From positions 1 to 64,000 of the forward strand of contig NZ_VTWT01000001.1 in assembly GCF_008727925.1 (NCBI RefSeq): a stretch of 64,000 nucleotides of DNA, read 5' to 3'. The stretch is from Adhaeribacter soli. Its GTDB lineage: Bacteria > Bacteroidota > Bacteroidia > Cytophagales > Hymenobacteraceae. Both the position numbers and the translations under genes were made by a program. Shown piece by piece: positions 28,428 to 37,042 of the stretch; the first letter of the stretch is position 1; the number at the start of each line of letters is the position of its first letter. The notes under the pieces were generated by a model that was given only the letters and a program-made list of their open reading frames with translations, ran no database searches and was not told the DNA's origin.

Positions 28428-30035
28428 TTACGAAAGCCGCACGATTATGCCTTCGTCGCCGGCCAGGTTTACCCAATCGGTTACTATATTTCCTTCCCAT
28501 TCGGTTATGGTGGCTACTTCTATGGTGCCGCTGAATTTAAAATGCGGCGGTTTGAAATAAGAGGGGCGGTGGCTCAGATTCAGCAGGATCAGAAAACGGG
28601 TGTCACCGGCTTCCCGGACATAGGAAATGATCTGCTTATCGGCATAGACCGGGGTGTAGCTTCCGATGCGGAGCGCGGGCTCATTTTGACGGAGCATTAT
28701 CAGCTCTTTGTAGAAAGTCAGCATCGAAAAGGGATCTTTCTCCTGCACCTCCACGTTCAGGCGGCGGAAATCCAGGGCTATCCGGAGCCAGGGTTTGCCG
28801 GAAGTAAAACCGGCATTTTCCGTAATATCCCATTGCATGGGGGTGCGGGCCGGGTCGCGGCTCAGGTTTAGTCCGGGCATGTTCAGGCCTTGCGGGTCCT
28901 GCACTTCGTCGAAAGGAATGGGAATATCGCGCATGCCTATTTCATCGCCGTAATAGATGGTGGGCGTGCCGCGCAGGGTAAGCAACATCATGGCGGCCAC
29001 CCGGGCCTGGGTAGCGCCAACGCGGCTGGTAATGCGGGGCTGATCGTGGTTGCTTAACACCCAGTTTGGCCAGGCTTCTTCGGGGAGCGCACCTTCGTAT
29101 TGGTTAATGGTAGAGGCAATATGTTCGGCATCCCAGGGCAAAACCAGCAACTGAAAATTAAAAGGCATGTGTACCTCGTTGTTATCTGCTCCGTAGTAGG
29201 CTACCAGTTTGTTTATGGGCAGGTAAACTTCGCCGATCAGCACGCGGTCGCCGGGATAGCTATCGGTTAACTTGCGCATTTTTCTTGCAATCTCGTGGAC
29301 TTCGGGCTGGTCGGTGGAATAAACCGGCAACAGCTTGTCGTAGTGGTTCATGTGGGGTTGGTAGTCGGGGTTTGACGGGTTGTTCCTGAATTGCGCGTCC
29401 TTTATCAGGTGATAAATAACGTCTATCCGGAAGCCGTCTACCCCCTTGTCAAACCAGAACCGCATCACATCGAACATGGCCTCCTGCACTTCCGGGTTGC
29501 GCCAGTTCAGGTCAGGTTGTTCTTTCAGGAAACCATGGTAGTAATATTGTTGCGTTTTCTCGTCCCATTCCCAGGCGGTTTCGCCAAACATTGCCAGCCA
29601 GTTATTCGGTTCACTGCCGTCTTCGTTGGCATCGTGCCAGATGTACCAGTCCCGTTTGGGGTTGTCGCGCGAAGACCGGGATTCCTTGAACCAGGGGTGC
29701 TGGTCGGAGGTATGATTAGGAACAAAATCCAGCAAAAGTCTCATTCCCCGCCGGTGCACTTCGGCCAGCAACTGGTCAAAATCTTCCATGGTGCCGAAAA
29801 TGGGATGAATGCCGGTATAATCGGAAATATCATACCCGAAATCGGCCATGGGCGACTGGAAGATCGGGGAAACCCAAATAGATAAAATGCCCAGTTCTTT
29901 GAGGTAATCGAGCCGGGAAATAATGCCCTGGATGTCGCCGATGCCGTCGCCGTCGCTATCCTGAAAAGACCGGGGATAGATCTGGTAAATGATGCACTCC
30001 TGCCACCAATGATATTTTGAAGGGGTAGTTTCCAT
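28428..30035 (-). CDS. GH13 alpha-glucosidase / oligo-1,6-glucosidase-like
   Basis: 535 residues of GH13, with no signal peptide, so cytoplasmic. Motifs: LLDFVPNHTSDQHPWF, catalytic Asp205 (GFRIDVIYHL), Glu269 (LIGEVYLP) and Asp331 (LSNHDQPR). It also has a calcium-like DSDGDGIGDIQG loop at 27-38. The family cleaves alpha-glucosidic ends of maltose, isomaltose or trehalose-like sugars; the exact substrate is unclear. It lies upstream of treZ on the same strand but is separated from it by a palindromic repeat. Confidence 0.88.
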   Translation of the reverse strand: METTPSKYHWWQECIIYQIYPRSFQDSDGDGIGDIQGIISRLDYLKELGILSIWVSPIFQSPMADFGYDISDYTGIHPIFGTMEDFDQLLAEVHRRGMRLLLDFVPNHTSDQHPWFKESRSSRDNPKRDWYIWHDANEDGSEPNNWLAMFGETAWEWDEKTQQYYYHGFLKEQPDLNWRNPEVQEAMFDVMRFWFDKGVDGFRIDVIYHLIKDAQFRNNPSNPDYQPHMNHYDKLLPVYSTDQPEVHEIARKMRKLTDSYPGDRVLIGEVYLPINKLVAYYGADNNEVHMPFNFQLLVLPWDAEHIASTINQYEGALPEEAWPNWVLSNHDQPRITSRVGATQARVAAMMLLTLRGTPTIYYGDEIGMRDIPIPFDEVQDPQGLNMPGLNLSRDPARTPMQWDITENAGFTSGKPWLRIALDFRRLNVEVQEKDPFSMLTFYKELIMLRQNEPALRIGSYTPVYADKQIISYVREAGDTRFLILLNLSHRPSYFKPPHFKFSGTIEVATITEWEGNIVTDWVNLAGDEGIIVRLS

Positions 30036-30300
30036 GTACTTTTTCGGTTAAAAAGCCTACTGTTTAAACTTTACAGCTAACCAAAAGTTTACGCATCGCG
30101 TCCGCATTCAATGGAAGAAAATTAGTAACCAAGGCTTTATTTCCGGTGGAAGGGTGTAGTTCGGACAATATATGTTTATCCAGGTTAGTCCTTCCGTTTT
30201 CCCGTTCCGGCAATAAAAAGTTTCAGAAGGAAGGCCGGTGTGCTTTATTGGTGAATTAACCTGCAGATCGCGCTGGTTATTTTTGTGGAACTGTTGAAAG

Positions 30301-30335
30301 AAAGCTGCCTGGTTTTTCCGGGCAGCTTTTTTCTT
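30301..30335 (+). terminator. Terminator-like hairpin in a divergent intergenic region
   Basis: A 9-bp stem (30301-30309 with 30321-30329, AAAGCTGCC) and an 11-base loop are followed by a T-rich tail (TTTTTTCTTT). It is oriented to stop plus-strand transcription, yet no gene precedes it on that strand within 30036-30300. It may end an unannotated small RNA or attenuate the Mut7-C gene at 30411. The 30036-30410 gap shows nothing else recognised. Confidence 0.6.
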
Positions 30336-30410
30336 TAGCAGGAATTTCTTCGTATTGCTCAGGAAGGTGGTAAAACGATACCTGAACCAGGGAAAAAAGA
30401 AAAGGCAGAC

Positions 30411-31154
30411 ATGGCAACAATTCAGTTTCACGGGGCATTGAACGATTTTTTACCGCCCCGGTGGCGCAATGCCTGGTTTCCCCTGTCTTTTAAAGGCAAG
30501 CCGGCCGTTAAAGATGCCATCGAAGCCTTGGGCGTACCGCATGCGGAAATTGATGTGATCCTGATAAACCAAACGCCGGTTGCCTTTCAATATGGGTTGC
30601 ATCCGGAAGATGAGGTGGAGGTTTTTCCGGTTTCTTACCGGCATCACTTTCCCGGAAGCGTTTTTCTTCAGCCAGAACTACCGGAAGAGATCAGATTTGT
30701 ACTGGATGTACATTTAGGTAAATTGGCCCGGAATTTACGGATGCTGGGCTTCGATTCGGTGTACGAAAAAACTTACCGCGACCAGACCATTACGCAAATA
30801 GCCGCCGCTGAAAACCGGATCGTGCTGACGCGGGATGTGGGATTGCTGAAGCAAAAGGCCGTAAAATGGGGCTACTGGCTGCGTTCGCAACACCCGGAAA
30901 CGCAACTACTTGAAGTTATTCGTTACTTTCACCTCGAAAATAAACTTCAGCCTTTTACCCGCTGCCTGGAATGCAATGGCACAATCCGGGAAGTTTCGAA
31001 AGAAAGCGTACTGGAATATTTGCCGCCTAAAACCCGGCAGTTTTTCAACGAATTTTACCAGTGCGAAACCTGCCGGCGGGTTTACTGGAAAGGCTCTCAT
31101 TTTGATCGCATGGAAGCCTTTATTCGGGATTTTAAGAATGGGAGCTCTGGGTAA
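30411..31154 (+). CDS. Mut7-C family RNase with N-terminal ubiquitin-like domain
   Basis: 247 residues. Residues 1-82 match the Mut7-C ubiquitin-like (ThiS/MoaD-type beta-grasp) domain. Residues 93-240 are the Mut7-C domain, a PIN-like fold with Asp99 (FVLDVHLGKLARNLRMLGFD) and Asp142 (VLTRDVGLL). A zinc ribbon follows with Cys185, 188, 218 and 221. The family is predicted to be an RNase; its bacterial targets are unknown. It is a single gene, with a terminator-like hairpin 80 bases upstream. Confidence 0.85.
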   Translation: MATIQFHGALNDFLPPRWRNAWFPLSFKGKPAVKDAIEALGVPHAEIDVILINQTPVAFQYGLHPEDEVEVFPVSYRHHFPGSVFLQPELPEEIRFVLDVHLGKLARNLRMLGFDSVYEKTYRDQTITQIAAAENRIVLTRDVGLLKQKAVKWGYWLRSQHPETQLLEVIRYFHLENKLQPFTRCLECNGTIREVSKESVLEYLPPKTRQFFNEFYQCETCRRVYWKGSHFDRMEAFIRDFKNGSSG

Positions 31155-31200
31155 TTTGCTGTTTATTCTGATGTTGTTTCAAATTGGAATTTCTCAATAG

Positions 31201-31485
31201 CGTAGTGCCTTAGTAGCGTAGGGTTTAAACCCTACGCTACTAAGGCACTACGTCCAATTATTGCTCTTCCGGACATCCTTGTCCGGAAAGTTTCTGGCGG
31301 GGGCATCTTTATCCCCATAACCACACCCGCGGACAAGGATGTTCGCACCATGTTAAGTTTCGGACAGGGATGTCCGAAACAGCATTTTAAGATTACAAAT
31401 CCCGTCAGGCAAATGCTGATAATTAATTTGGTCGAGCAGTAGTAGCTTAGTAGCGTAGGGTTTAAACCCTACGCTACTAAGCTAC
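31201..31485. repeat. Composite repeat: two perfect palindromes around a hairpin array
   Basis: 31201-31252 is a perfect 52-base palindrome, and 31442-31485 is a perfect 44-base palindrome; both have no loop and share a 36-base core centred on GGGTTTAAACCC. Between them, 31267-31379 has hairpins built on GGACA-N4-TGTCC, the clearest at 31267-31288 and 31358-31379. It fills the gap 31155-31489 between convergent genes; the second palindrome ends four bases before the stop of the downstream minus-strand gene. Confidence 0.92.
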
Positions 31486-31489
31486 GAGG

Positions 31490-32254
31490 CTATTGCGGAA
31501 CGACGTCCAAGCCTTTGATCTCTTCCCGGTATTGCTTTGGCAGAATGATAGCTTTAAGCAGCCAGTCTAATTTAAAAATGCGGCTTAGTTTATACCCTTT
31601 CAGGACCGGCGTAAGCAATTGTACGTGGTTAAAACCGAGCAACCTCAACACGATTTCCGGGGAGACCAGTTTCTGGGCTTCGAGCAGGAGTTTGTAGCGG
31701 ACCGGGCCTAAATGTTTGTGGTATTTTTTGTACAGGTCTATGGTGTGGTTGCTTTTTTGCATGTTGGCTTCCAGGTGTTCCCGGCGCATTCTGGTCCAAT
31801 CCCGGAAAGTTTCCGGCAGACCTTGAATCCCCATCCGGGTACCTACGCGGTTAAATACCTGAAACACTTCATTTTTTTCTTCGTCGCTGAGTTTGCGTTC
31901 CAGTAGTTCGTAAGACCGGATGGAATAATCGATAAGCATAAAGAGCACGTCGCGGTAAGCCCAGTCGGGAATGAGGACGCCGCGTTTTTCTTCGAGCCGG
32001 CTATGAATGGCCGCCATTTTATCGATGGCGCGGTTGGCGGCTTCTTTTTCTGAAAACACGATGAGGCGGGCATAGGCAACCGTGGAGAACAGGCGGCCCA
32101 ACGGGTCTGCCGGCAAACGCCCCGTGAAATAGAGCCAGTCAACGGCTTTATTCAAAGCAAATTCGGCAGAAGCTCCGGCAAATATGAACAGGATCGTATC
32201 GCCTTTTCCCCAGATCTGCCGGACTATCGAATCTTTGTTTACAAAATATTCCAT
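31490..32254 (-). CDS. Oxygenase MpaB-family protein (DUF2236)
   Basis: 254 residues. It matches the DUF2236/rubber-oxygenase (MpaB, Lcp) pattern: LFIFAGASAEFALN, DPLGRLFSTVAYARLIVFS with Arg54, and the AAIHSRLEEKRG segment with His84, then PDWAYRDVLFMLIDYSIRSYE. Family members bind heme b and oxidise varied substrates. The substrate here is unknown. It is 254 residues, short of the larger members but complete for the domain. Confidence 0.72.
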   Translation of the reverse strand: MEYFVNKDSIVRQIWGKGDTILFIFAGASAEFALNKAVDWLYFTGRLPADPLGRLFSTVAYARLIVFSEKEAANRAIDKMAAIHSRLEEKRGVLIPDWAYRDVLFMLIDYSIRSYELLERKLSDEEKNEVFQVFNRVGTRMGIQGLPETFRDWTRMRREHLEANMQKSNHTIDLYKKYHKHLGPVRYKLLLEAQKLVSPEIVLRLLGFNHVQLLTPVLKGYKLSRIFKLDWLLKAIILPKQYREEIKGLDVVPQ

Positions 32255-32346
32255 AACTGCTTAAACGAAAAAAAACAGGCCGGTAGGGTGGCACATTGGC
32301 AAAAATCAAGGCTGTTCGCTAAATAAAAGCTGCCGTTCGCCCTGAA

Positions 32347-33657
32347 TTATTCCAAAAATAAAGCCAACAGGCAAAACAAATCGATAATCAGTAGTGCCGG
32401 GCTCAGTTCAGATTTTTTGCCGGCGGCAAGTTTCAGGGCGGTAAAAGACAGGAAACCCCAGATAATGCCCTGGGTGATGGAATGCGTAAACGGGATGAGC
32501 ACCATGGCCAGAAAAGCAGGAATGGCATCGTCGAGCTGCAGCCAGTTTATTCTGGTGACCGGCCTGATCATAAACGCTCCGACCAGTACCAGGGCCGGCG
32601 CTGTGGCAATTGGCGGAATAACCGAAAGCAGGGGTGCCAGAAACAGGAAAGGCAGGAACAAAACGGCCGCAACCACCGCCGTTAAACCCGTCCGGCCGCC
32701 GGCCTCAATGCCCACGGCCGATTCCACATAAGCCGTTCCCGGACTGGAGCCGACCAGACCGGCCAGCGTCGTGGCCACGGCATCGGTCATGAGGGCACGT
32801 TTTACGTTCCGGGGTTCGCCGTTTTCATCGGTCAGGTTAGCGGCTTCGGCCAAACCCACCAAGGTAGAAAGGCTGTCGAACAGGTCGGTGAACACGAAGG
32901 CAAAAATTACGGGCCAAACTGAAAGTTGTATGGAATTGAGCAGGTCCAGTTTAAAAACCAGACTGAAATCCGGCGCGGCAAAAAGGCCCTGATACGTGAG
33001 GAGTGGCCCCACGTTAGGTTCAAAACCCCACCAGCGCCCTAAAGGGTAGGCGGCAAGGGTGGTAAAAATAATGCCCAGCAGAATGCCGCCTTTTACCTGC
33101 CTGGTTACCAGCAGGGAAGTAACCAGCAAACCGGCCACAAAGGTAAGTAAGGTAGGCGTAAGCGGGCCCATGGCCGTCATGGTAGCCGGGTCGGGGACAA
33201 TGAATTTCGCGTTGGTTAGGCCGATAAGGGTAATGAACAAACCTATTCCGGCGGCAATTGCATAACGCAACGGCCGCGGAATGGCCCGGATAATATAGGT
33301 CCGGATGTTGAAGGCCGAAAGCAGCAGGAAAACGATTCCCGACCAGAAAACCGCGCCCAAAGCCACTTCCCAGGGAACGTTCATGCCCAAAACCGCCGAG
33401 TAAGTAAAAAAAGCGTTCAGCCCCATGCCCGGCGCCACCAGGATCGGGTTTCTGGCATACAGCCCCATCATGAGGCTGCTGAAAAAGCAAACCAGCACAG
33501 TGGCCGAAAGCACGCCGGAAAAAGGCATGCCCGCCTGGCTCAGAATACCCGGGTTTACGACAATGATGTAAGCAGTGGCCAGAAACGAGGAAATGCCGGC
33601 AATGCATTCGGTTTGCCAGGTAGTCCCGTTCTTTTTCAGTTCAAAATAATCCGGCAT
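32347..33657 (-). CDS. NCS2-family purine permease (AdeP/PbuG-like)
   Basis: 436 residues with about 13 hydrophobic segments. NCS2 (AzgA subgroup) signatures are GMGLNAFFTYSAVLG near the N-terminus, LFDSLSTLVGLAEAANLTDE, and SSPGTAYVESAVGIEAGGRT. Family members import adenine, guanine or hypoxanthine with protons. It could supply purines to the urate pathway at 15-25 kb, though it is 8 kb away and on its own. No purine riboswitch was recognised upstream. Confidence 0.88.
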   Translation of the reverse strand: MPDYFELKKNGTTWQTECIAGISSFLATAYIIVVNPGILSQAGMPFSGVLSATVLVCFFSSLMMGLYARNPILVAPGMGLNAFFTYSAVLGMNVPWEVALGAVFWSGIVFLLLSAFNIRTYIIRAIPRPLRYAIAAGIGLFITLIGLTNAKFIVPDPATMTAMGPLTPTLLTFVAGLLVTSLLVTRQVKGGILLGIIFTTLAAYPLGRWWGFEPNVGPLLTYQGLFAAPDFSLVFKLDLLNSIQLSVWPVIFAFVFTDLFDSLSTLVGLAEAANLTDENGEPRNVKRALMTDAVATTLAGLVGSSPGTAYVESAVGIEAGGRTGLTAVVAAVLFLPFLFLAPLLSVIPPIATAPALVLVGAFMIRPVTRINWLQLDDAIPAFLAMVLIPFTHSITQGIIWGFLSFTALKLAAGKKSELSPALLIIDLFCLLALFLE

Positions 33658-33895
33658 AAGGCAGATGGTCTTTTAATAAATTCCGGGAGCGCGTAATGGT
33701 GGCTGTACGGATTAAGTTAAAAAGTGCTGCTTTCGGCAATAAAAATTTTGGCTAATGCCGATTCCGTTGACTGAAGCCAACGGCAAGGGAAATGTTAGTT
33801 GGATGTAATTGGAGTTAATGATGTTTTATTCCGATAGGTATGGGGGAATTTTAAGGAACGGGCTTGAGCAAATTTCCAATGCCCTGTCTATGATT

Positions 33896-33933
33896 GTCTG
33901 CTTTAGCAAACGGCTCCGTCAGCTAAAGCAGAC
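33896..33933. repeat. Repeat family E, copy 1
   Basis: 12-bp arms, GTCTGCTTTAGC at 33896-33907 and GCTAAAGCAGAC at 33922-33933. The same word pair occurs with longer arms at 37933-38075. Also in the 453-base gap 33658-34110 is a 13-base direct repeat, TCGGCACTTAACG, at 34002 and 34022. No gene is seen there. Confidence 0.8.
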
Positions 33934-34043
33934 GGGAATGAAGGTTCTCAAAATAAATGCCTGATGGAGTGGTTTTTTGGCTGGGAACCATAGCATTTAG
34001 GTCGGCACTTAACGTTAATCATCGGCACTTAACGGCAGTCAAT

Positions 34044-34077
34044 AAAAAAGCGGCTGATCTGCACCAGCCGCTTTTTT
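34044..34077. terminator. Bidirectional terminator after pepD
   Basis: Stem AAAAAAGCGGCTG (34044-34056) pairs with 34065-34077 around an 8-base loop. The A and T runs at its ends give a U-tract on either strand. It lies 34 bases past the minus-strand stop of the PepD gene. Confidence 0.85.
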
Positions 34078-34110
34078 GAAATTAATAGGTTCAGGTTCTT
34101 AACTGTTTGT

Positions 34111-35574
34111 TTAAGCTTCCGCCGGAATGCGTTTGAGGGTTTCCAGCAGGAAGTTCCAGTATTTCTGTACCGAAGAGATCTGCACTTTTTCGTCCGGGGA
34201 ATGCGCGCCGGTAATGTTAGGGCCAAACGAGATCATTTCCATTTCAGGATAATTGGCTCCTACAATCCCGCATTCCAGACCGGCGTGGCAGGCATTTACG
34301 TGGGGCTCTTCTTTGTACATTTCGCGGTACAGGTCGGCCATTAATTTCACGATGCCAGCATCCGGGCGAGGCATCCAGCCGGGGTAGGCGCCCTTGAAAT
34401 CTACGCTTGCACCGGCCAGCTCGAAAGCGCTCTGAATGGCCTGGGCCAGGTCCATTTTCTCGCTGTCTACGGAGCTACGGGTGAGGCACTGTACGGAGTA
34501 GCCGCCTTCTTTTACCAGTACGCGGGCCAGGTTGTTGGACGTTTGCACCAGACCGGCAATGTCAGGACTCATGCGGTAAATGCCGTTCGGGCAGGCATAT
34601 AAGGCGCGGAGCAGTTGCTGCTGAAAGTCTTCGGCTAGCAGTTTTCCCTGGGCTTCGGTTAATTCCAGCGTAATAGCCAGGTTCGGGTCGGTGGTGCGGT
34701 ATTCGGTTTGCAGGATGGCGGTTTGCTCTTCCACAAACTTTTTCAGATCGGCTTCGCGGGCTTCTGCTACGGCTACCAAGGCAAACGACTCACGCGGAAT
34801 GGCATTGCGCAAGCTGCCGCCATCTATGCTGCTAACGCGAAGGCTGAATTGCGAGGAAGCCATAAAAAGCAGGCGGTTCATCAGTTTGTTCGCATTGCCA
34901 CGACCCAGGTGAATGTCCATGCCGGAGTGGCCGCCGGTCAGGCCTTTTACGCTGAGCTTGTAGCTTTTGAAACCGGCAGGAATTTCTTCGGCCTGGTATG
35001 TTCCGGTAGCTGTAATGTCTACACCGCCGGCACAACCGATGGTCAGTTCACGGTCGTCTTCCGTGTCGAGGTTCAGCATAATTTTGGCGTTCAGCAGGCC
35101 GCCTTTCAGGCCTAAAGCGCCGGTCATGCCGGTTTCTTCGTCGATGGTGAATAAGGCTTCGATGGGCGGGTGCGCAATATCCTGAGAAGCCAGAACGGCC
35201 ATAATGGAAGCTACGCCAATGCCGTTATCGGCGCCCAGCGTGGTGCCTTTGGCCCGTACCCAATCGCCGTCCACAAACATCTGAATGCCTTGCGTGCTGA
35301 AATCGAAATCGGTGTCGGCATTTTTCTGATGCACCATATCCAGGTGGCTTTGCATAAGCACGGTTTTGCGGCCTTCCATGCCCGGAGTAGCCGGCTTTTT
35401 AATGATCACGTTGCCTACTTCGTCCTGAATGGTTTCCAGGCCCAGTTTCTGCCCGAAATCTTTTATGAATTGAATAACCCGTTCTTCTTTTTTTGAAGGG
35501 CGTGGAACCGCGTTCAGGTCGGCAAAATTGCTCCACATTTCCCGTGGTTCCAGGTTTCTAACGTCTGTGCTCAT
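34111..35574 (-). CDS. pepD: Aminoacyl-histidine dipeptidase (PepD-type, M20)
   Basis: 487 residues, the usual PepD length. It cleaves dipeptides such as carnosine and other Xaa-His peptides. The di-zinc ligands and base are visible: His77 and Asp79 (QSHLDMVH), Asp116 (LGADNGIG), Glu146/147 (IDEETGMTG), Asp170 (LNLDTEDD) and the late His in ITGAHSPDE. There is no signal peptide, so it is cytoplasmic. It is monocistronic with a clear terminator. Confidence 0.93.
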   Translation of the reverse strand: MSTDVRNLEPREMWSNFADLNAVPRPSKKEERVIQFIKDFGQKLGLETIQDEVGNVIIKKPATPGMEGRKTVLMQSHLDMVHQKNADTDFDFSTQGIQMFVDGDWVRAKGTTLGADNGIGVASIMAVLASQDIAHPPIEALFTIDEETGMTGALGLKGGLLNAKIMLNLDTEDDRELTIGCAGGVDITATGTYQAEEIPAGFKSYKLSVKGLTGGHSGMDIHLGRGNANKLMNRLLFMASSQFSLRVSSIDGGSLRNAIPRESFALVAVAEAREADLKKFVEEQTAILQTEYRTTDPNLAITLELTEAQGKLLAEDFQQQLLRALYACPNGIYRMSPDIAGLVQTSNNLARVLVKEGGYSVQCLTRSSVDSEKMDLAQAIQSAFELAGASVDFKGAYPGWMPRPDAGIVKLMADLYREMYKEEPHVNACHAGLECGIVGANYPEMEMISFGPNITGAHSPDEKVQISSVQKYWNFLLETLKRIPAEA

Positions 35575-35690
35575 AGTTTTTTATGCTAAAATGGTACTGT
35601 TCGGGCCAAAAAAAATTAAGGCTGGAACGGAATGATGGGCTAAAGATAAAAAGCTATTTCGGGATTATCAGAATTAAGTAGATGGACATT

Positions 35691-35813
35691 GGTAGCTGGA
35701 TATTAGTAGCAAGACTAAAAAAACGCGAGGCGCTATTATCCGGAAAAATATTTAACCGAATTTCCTTTCAGGAAATGCGGTGATTTAGTCCTGCTACTTA
35801 CTACCTGGTTTAA
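35691..35813. repeat. Imperfect inverted repeat upstream of pepD
   Basis: GGTAGCTGGATATTAGTAGC followed by AAGACTAAA is mirrored further on by TTTAGTCCTGCTACTTACTA. A related single arm occurs at 22450-22490 (GGTATCTGGATATTAGTATC), so this is a dispersed element with two examples here. Confidence 0.65.
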
Positions 35814-35856
35814 GGAAGTTAAGTTAATGGACGCATTTATTTTAAAATACTAGGAT

Positions 35857-35970
35857 TGTCATTCAGGACGAATCTTGTGAATTCCGTGCCCTGAACTCAC
35901 AAGATTCTTCCTGAATGACAGAAAAGGTTAGAATAAACCTGGTAAACTAAATCTGTCGACTTACTTACTT
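35857..35970. repeat. Dispersed repeat family C, copy 2
   Basis: 24-base arms, 35857-35880 and 35897-35920, are complementary with one mismatch. The downstream flank (AAACTAAATCTGTCGACTTA) also matches, as reverse complement, the copy at 19023-19140. Together with the preceding element it fills the gap 35575-36028, where no gene is supported. Confidence 0.85.
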
Positions 35971-36028
35971 GGAATTACAGCCGGTAAAACGCTTGGTATC
36001 AGGAAAGTGTTTTTGAATGAATTTCGGA

Positions 36029-36484
36029 CTAGGCTTTGCCGGCCAAGTGTTTTTTCTGAAGTTCGTAGCCGATAATGGCCGGAATGTAGAACGTAATATC
36101 GGCGGCGAATTTTGCCACTACAATACCCGCCGAAAAGTTGCCGAGCAGGATCGGGAAATAATACATCAGCGCCGGACGAATCAGGAAACTATCGATCACT
36201 TCGGCCAGGCCAAATTCCACCAGCAGCGCGCGCAAATTTCGGAGAAAGACCGGAAAACGGTAGGTTTTACCGTCTGAATTCAGGCTTTTGCGGGTTTTAT
36301 ATATATCGGTGCCTAAGATCAGGCCGAAAAAAACGAGGTTGCCGCCCAAGGTTCCCACCAAAGCCGCCTGCAGGTGGTTTCCGGTGAAGTGGAAAGCCAA
36401 GCCGGCACAAGCCAGGGTCGCGACCAGCGAGAGAATTTCAGCAGGCAGGTAGCGCTTGAGCCATTCTTTCAGGTTTTGTTTCAT
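36029..36484 (-). CDS. Predicted four-helix membrane protein
   Basis: 151 residues with hydrophobic helices at about 15-32, 38-58, 100-120 and 124-142. A basic N-terminus (MKQNLKEWLKRYLP) and a hydrophilic loop (TRKSLNSDGKTYRF) suggest an inner-membrane protein. It is not assigned to a family. It is a single gene, divergent from arsC over 161 bases. Confidence 0.6.
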   Translation of the reverse strand: MKQNLKEWLKRYLPAEILSLVATLACAGLAFHFTGNHLQAALVGTLGGNLVFFGLILGTDIYKTRKSLNSDGKTYRFPVFLRNLRALLVEFGLAEVIDSFLIRPALMYYFPILLGNFSAGIVVAKFAADITFYIPAIIGYELQKKHLAGKA

Positions 36485-36645
36485 AGCGTGGGTTTATGAG
36501 CGTTAGAGCAGCCTGGTTAACAAATAGTTAGATGGAAGTGGTTCAGTTTTAGTTGGATAATGCGGGAGAATTGCCGGGAATTAAAGGGAAGTGAAATGCT
36601 GTTTCAGGTAAAAATTTATACATTTAAAGTTCAAAATTAAGGAAT

Positions 36646-36987
36646 ATGCTGAAGATCTATCATAATACCCGGTGCAGTAAAAGCCGCTGTACGCTCGATC
36701 TGTTAAAGGAAAAGGGCAAGGATTTCGAAGTGGTGGAATACCTCAAAACGCCGCCAACCGTAGCCGAACTGCAGGAAATTACCGCGAAACTCAACCTGAA
36801 ACCGGAACAGCTCGTGCGGAAAGGGGAGAAGCTTTACCAGGAAAAATTTGCCGGCAAAACCTATACCGACGAAGAATGGCTGCGGATCCTTGCCGAAAAT
36901 CCGGTCCTGATCGAGCGCCCGATCGTGGTGAAAGGCGACAAAGCTGTTATCGGGCGGCCGCCGGAAAATGTGCTTACCATTTTATAA
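36646..36987 (+). CDS. arsC: ArsC-family arsenate reductase (glutaredoxin-dependent type)
   Basis: 113 residues, thioredoxin-fold ArsC family. The catalytic Cys10 is in HNTRCSKSR; the oxyanion arginines appear as Arg58 (LVRKGE), Arg91 (IERPIV) and Arg104 (IGRPPE). It would reduce arsenate with glutathione/glutaredoxin-like thiols. No other ars genes are near, so a general ArsC/YffB-like redox role is an alternative. Confidence 0.87.
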   Translation: MLKIYHNTRCSKSRCTLDLLKEKGKDFEVVEYLKTPPTVAELQEITAKLNLKPEQLVRKGEKLYQEKFAGKTYTDEEWLRILAENPVLIERPIVVKGDKAVIGRPPENVLTIL

Positions 36988-37042
36988 GGGAGTTAGTGGT
37001 TCGGAAAGGCAACGTTCCTTGCCTGTTGAAGTGCCGGCTTCC

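Noticed and set aside
30108-30431. 107-codon minus-strand ORF in the 30-kb gap
   Set aside because: It covers the hairpin and overlaps the start of the well-supported Mut7-C gene; its translation is Phe- and Lys-rich without a domain.
31267-31379. Hairpin series resembling a CRISPR array
   Set aside because: Units differ in stem sequence and length, spacing is irregular, and there are no unique spacers or cas genes.
33658-33900. Possible purine riboswitch upstream of the NCS2 permease
   Set aside because: The three-way junction signature words were not found on the minus strand.
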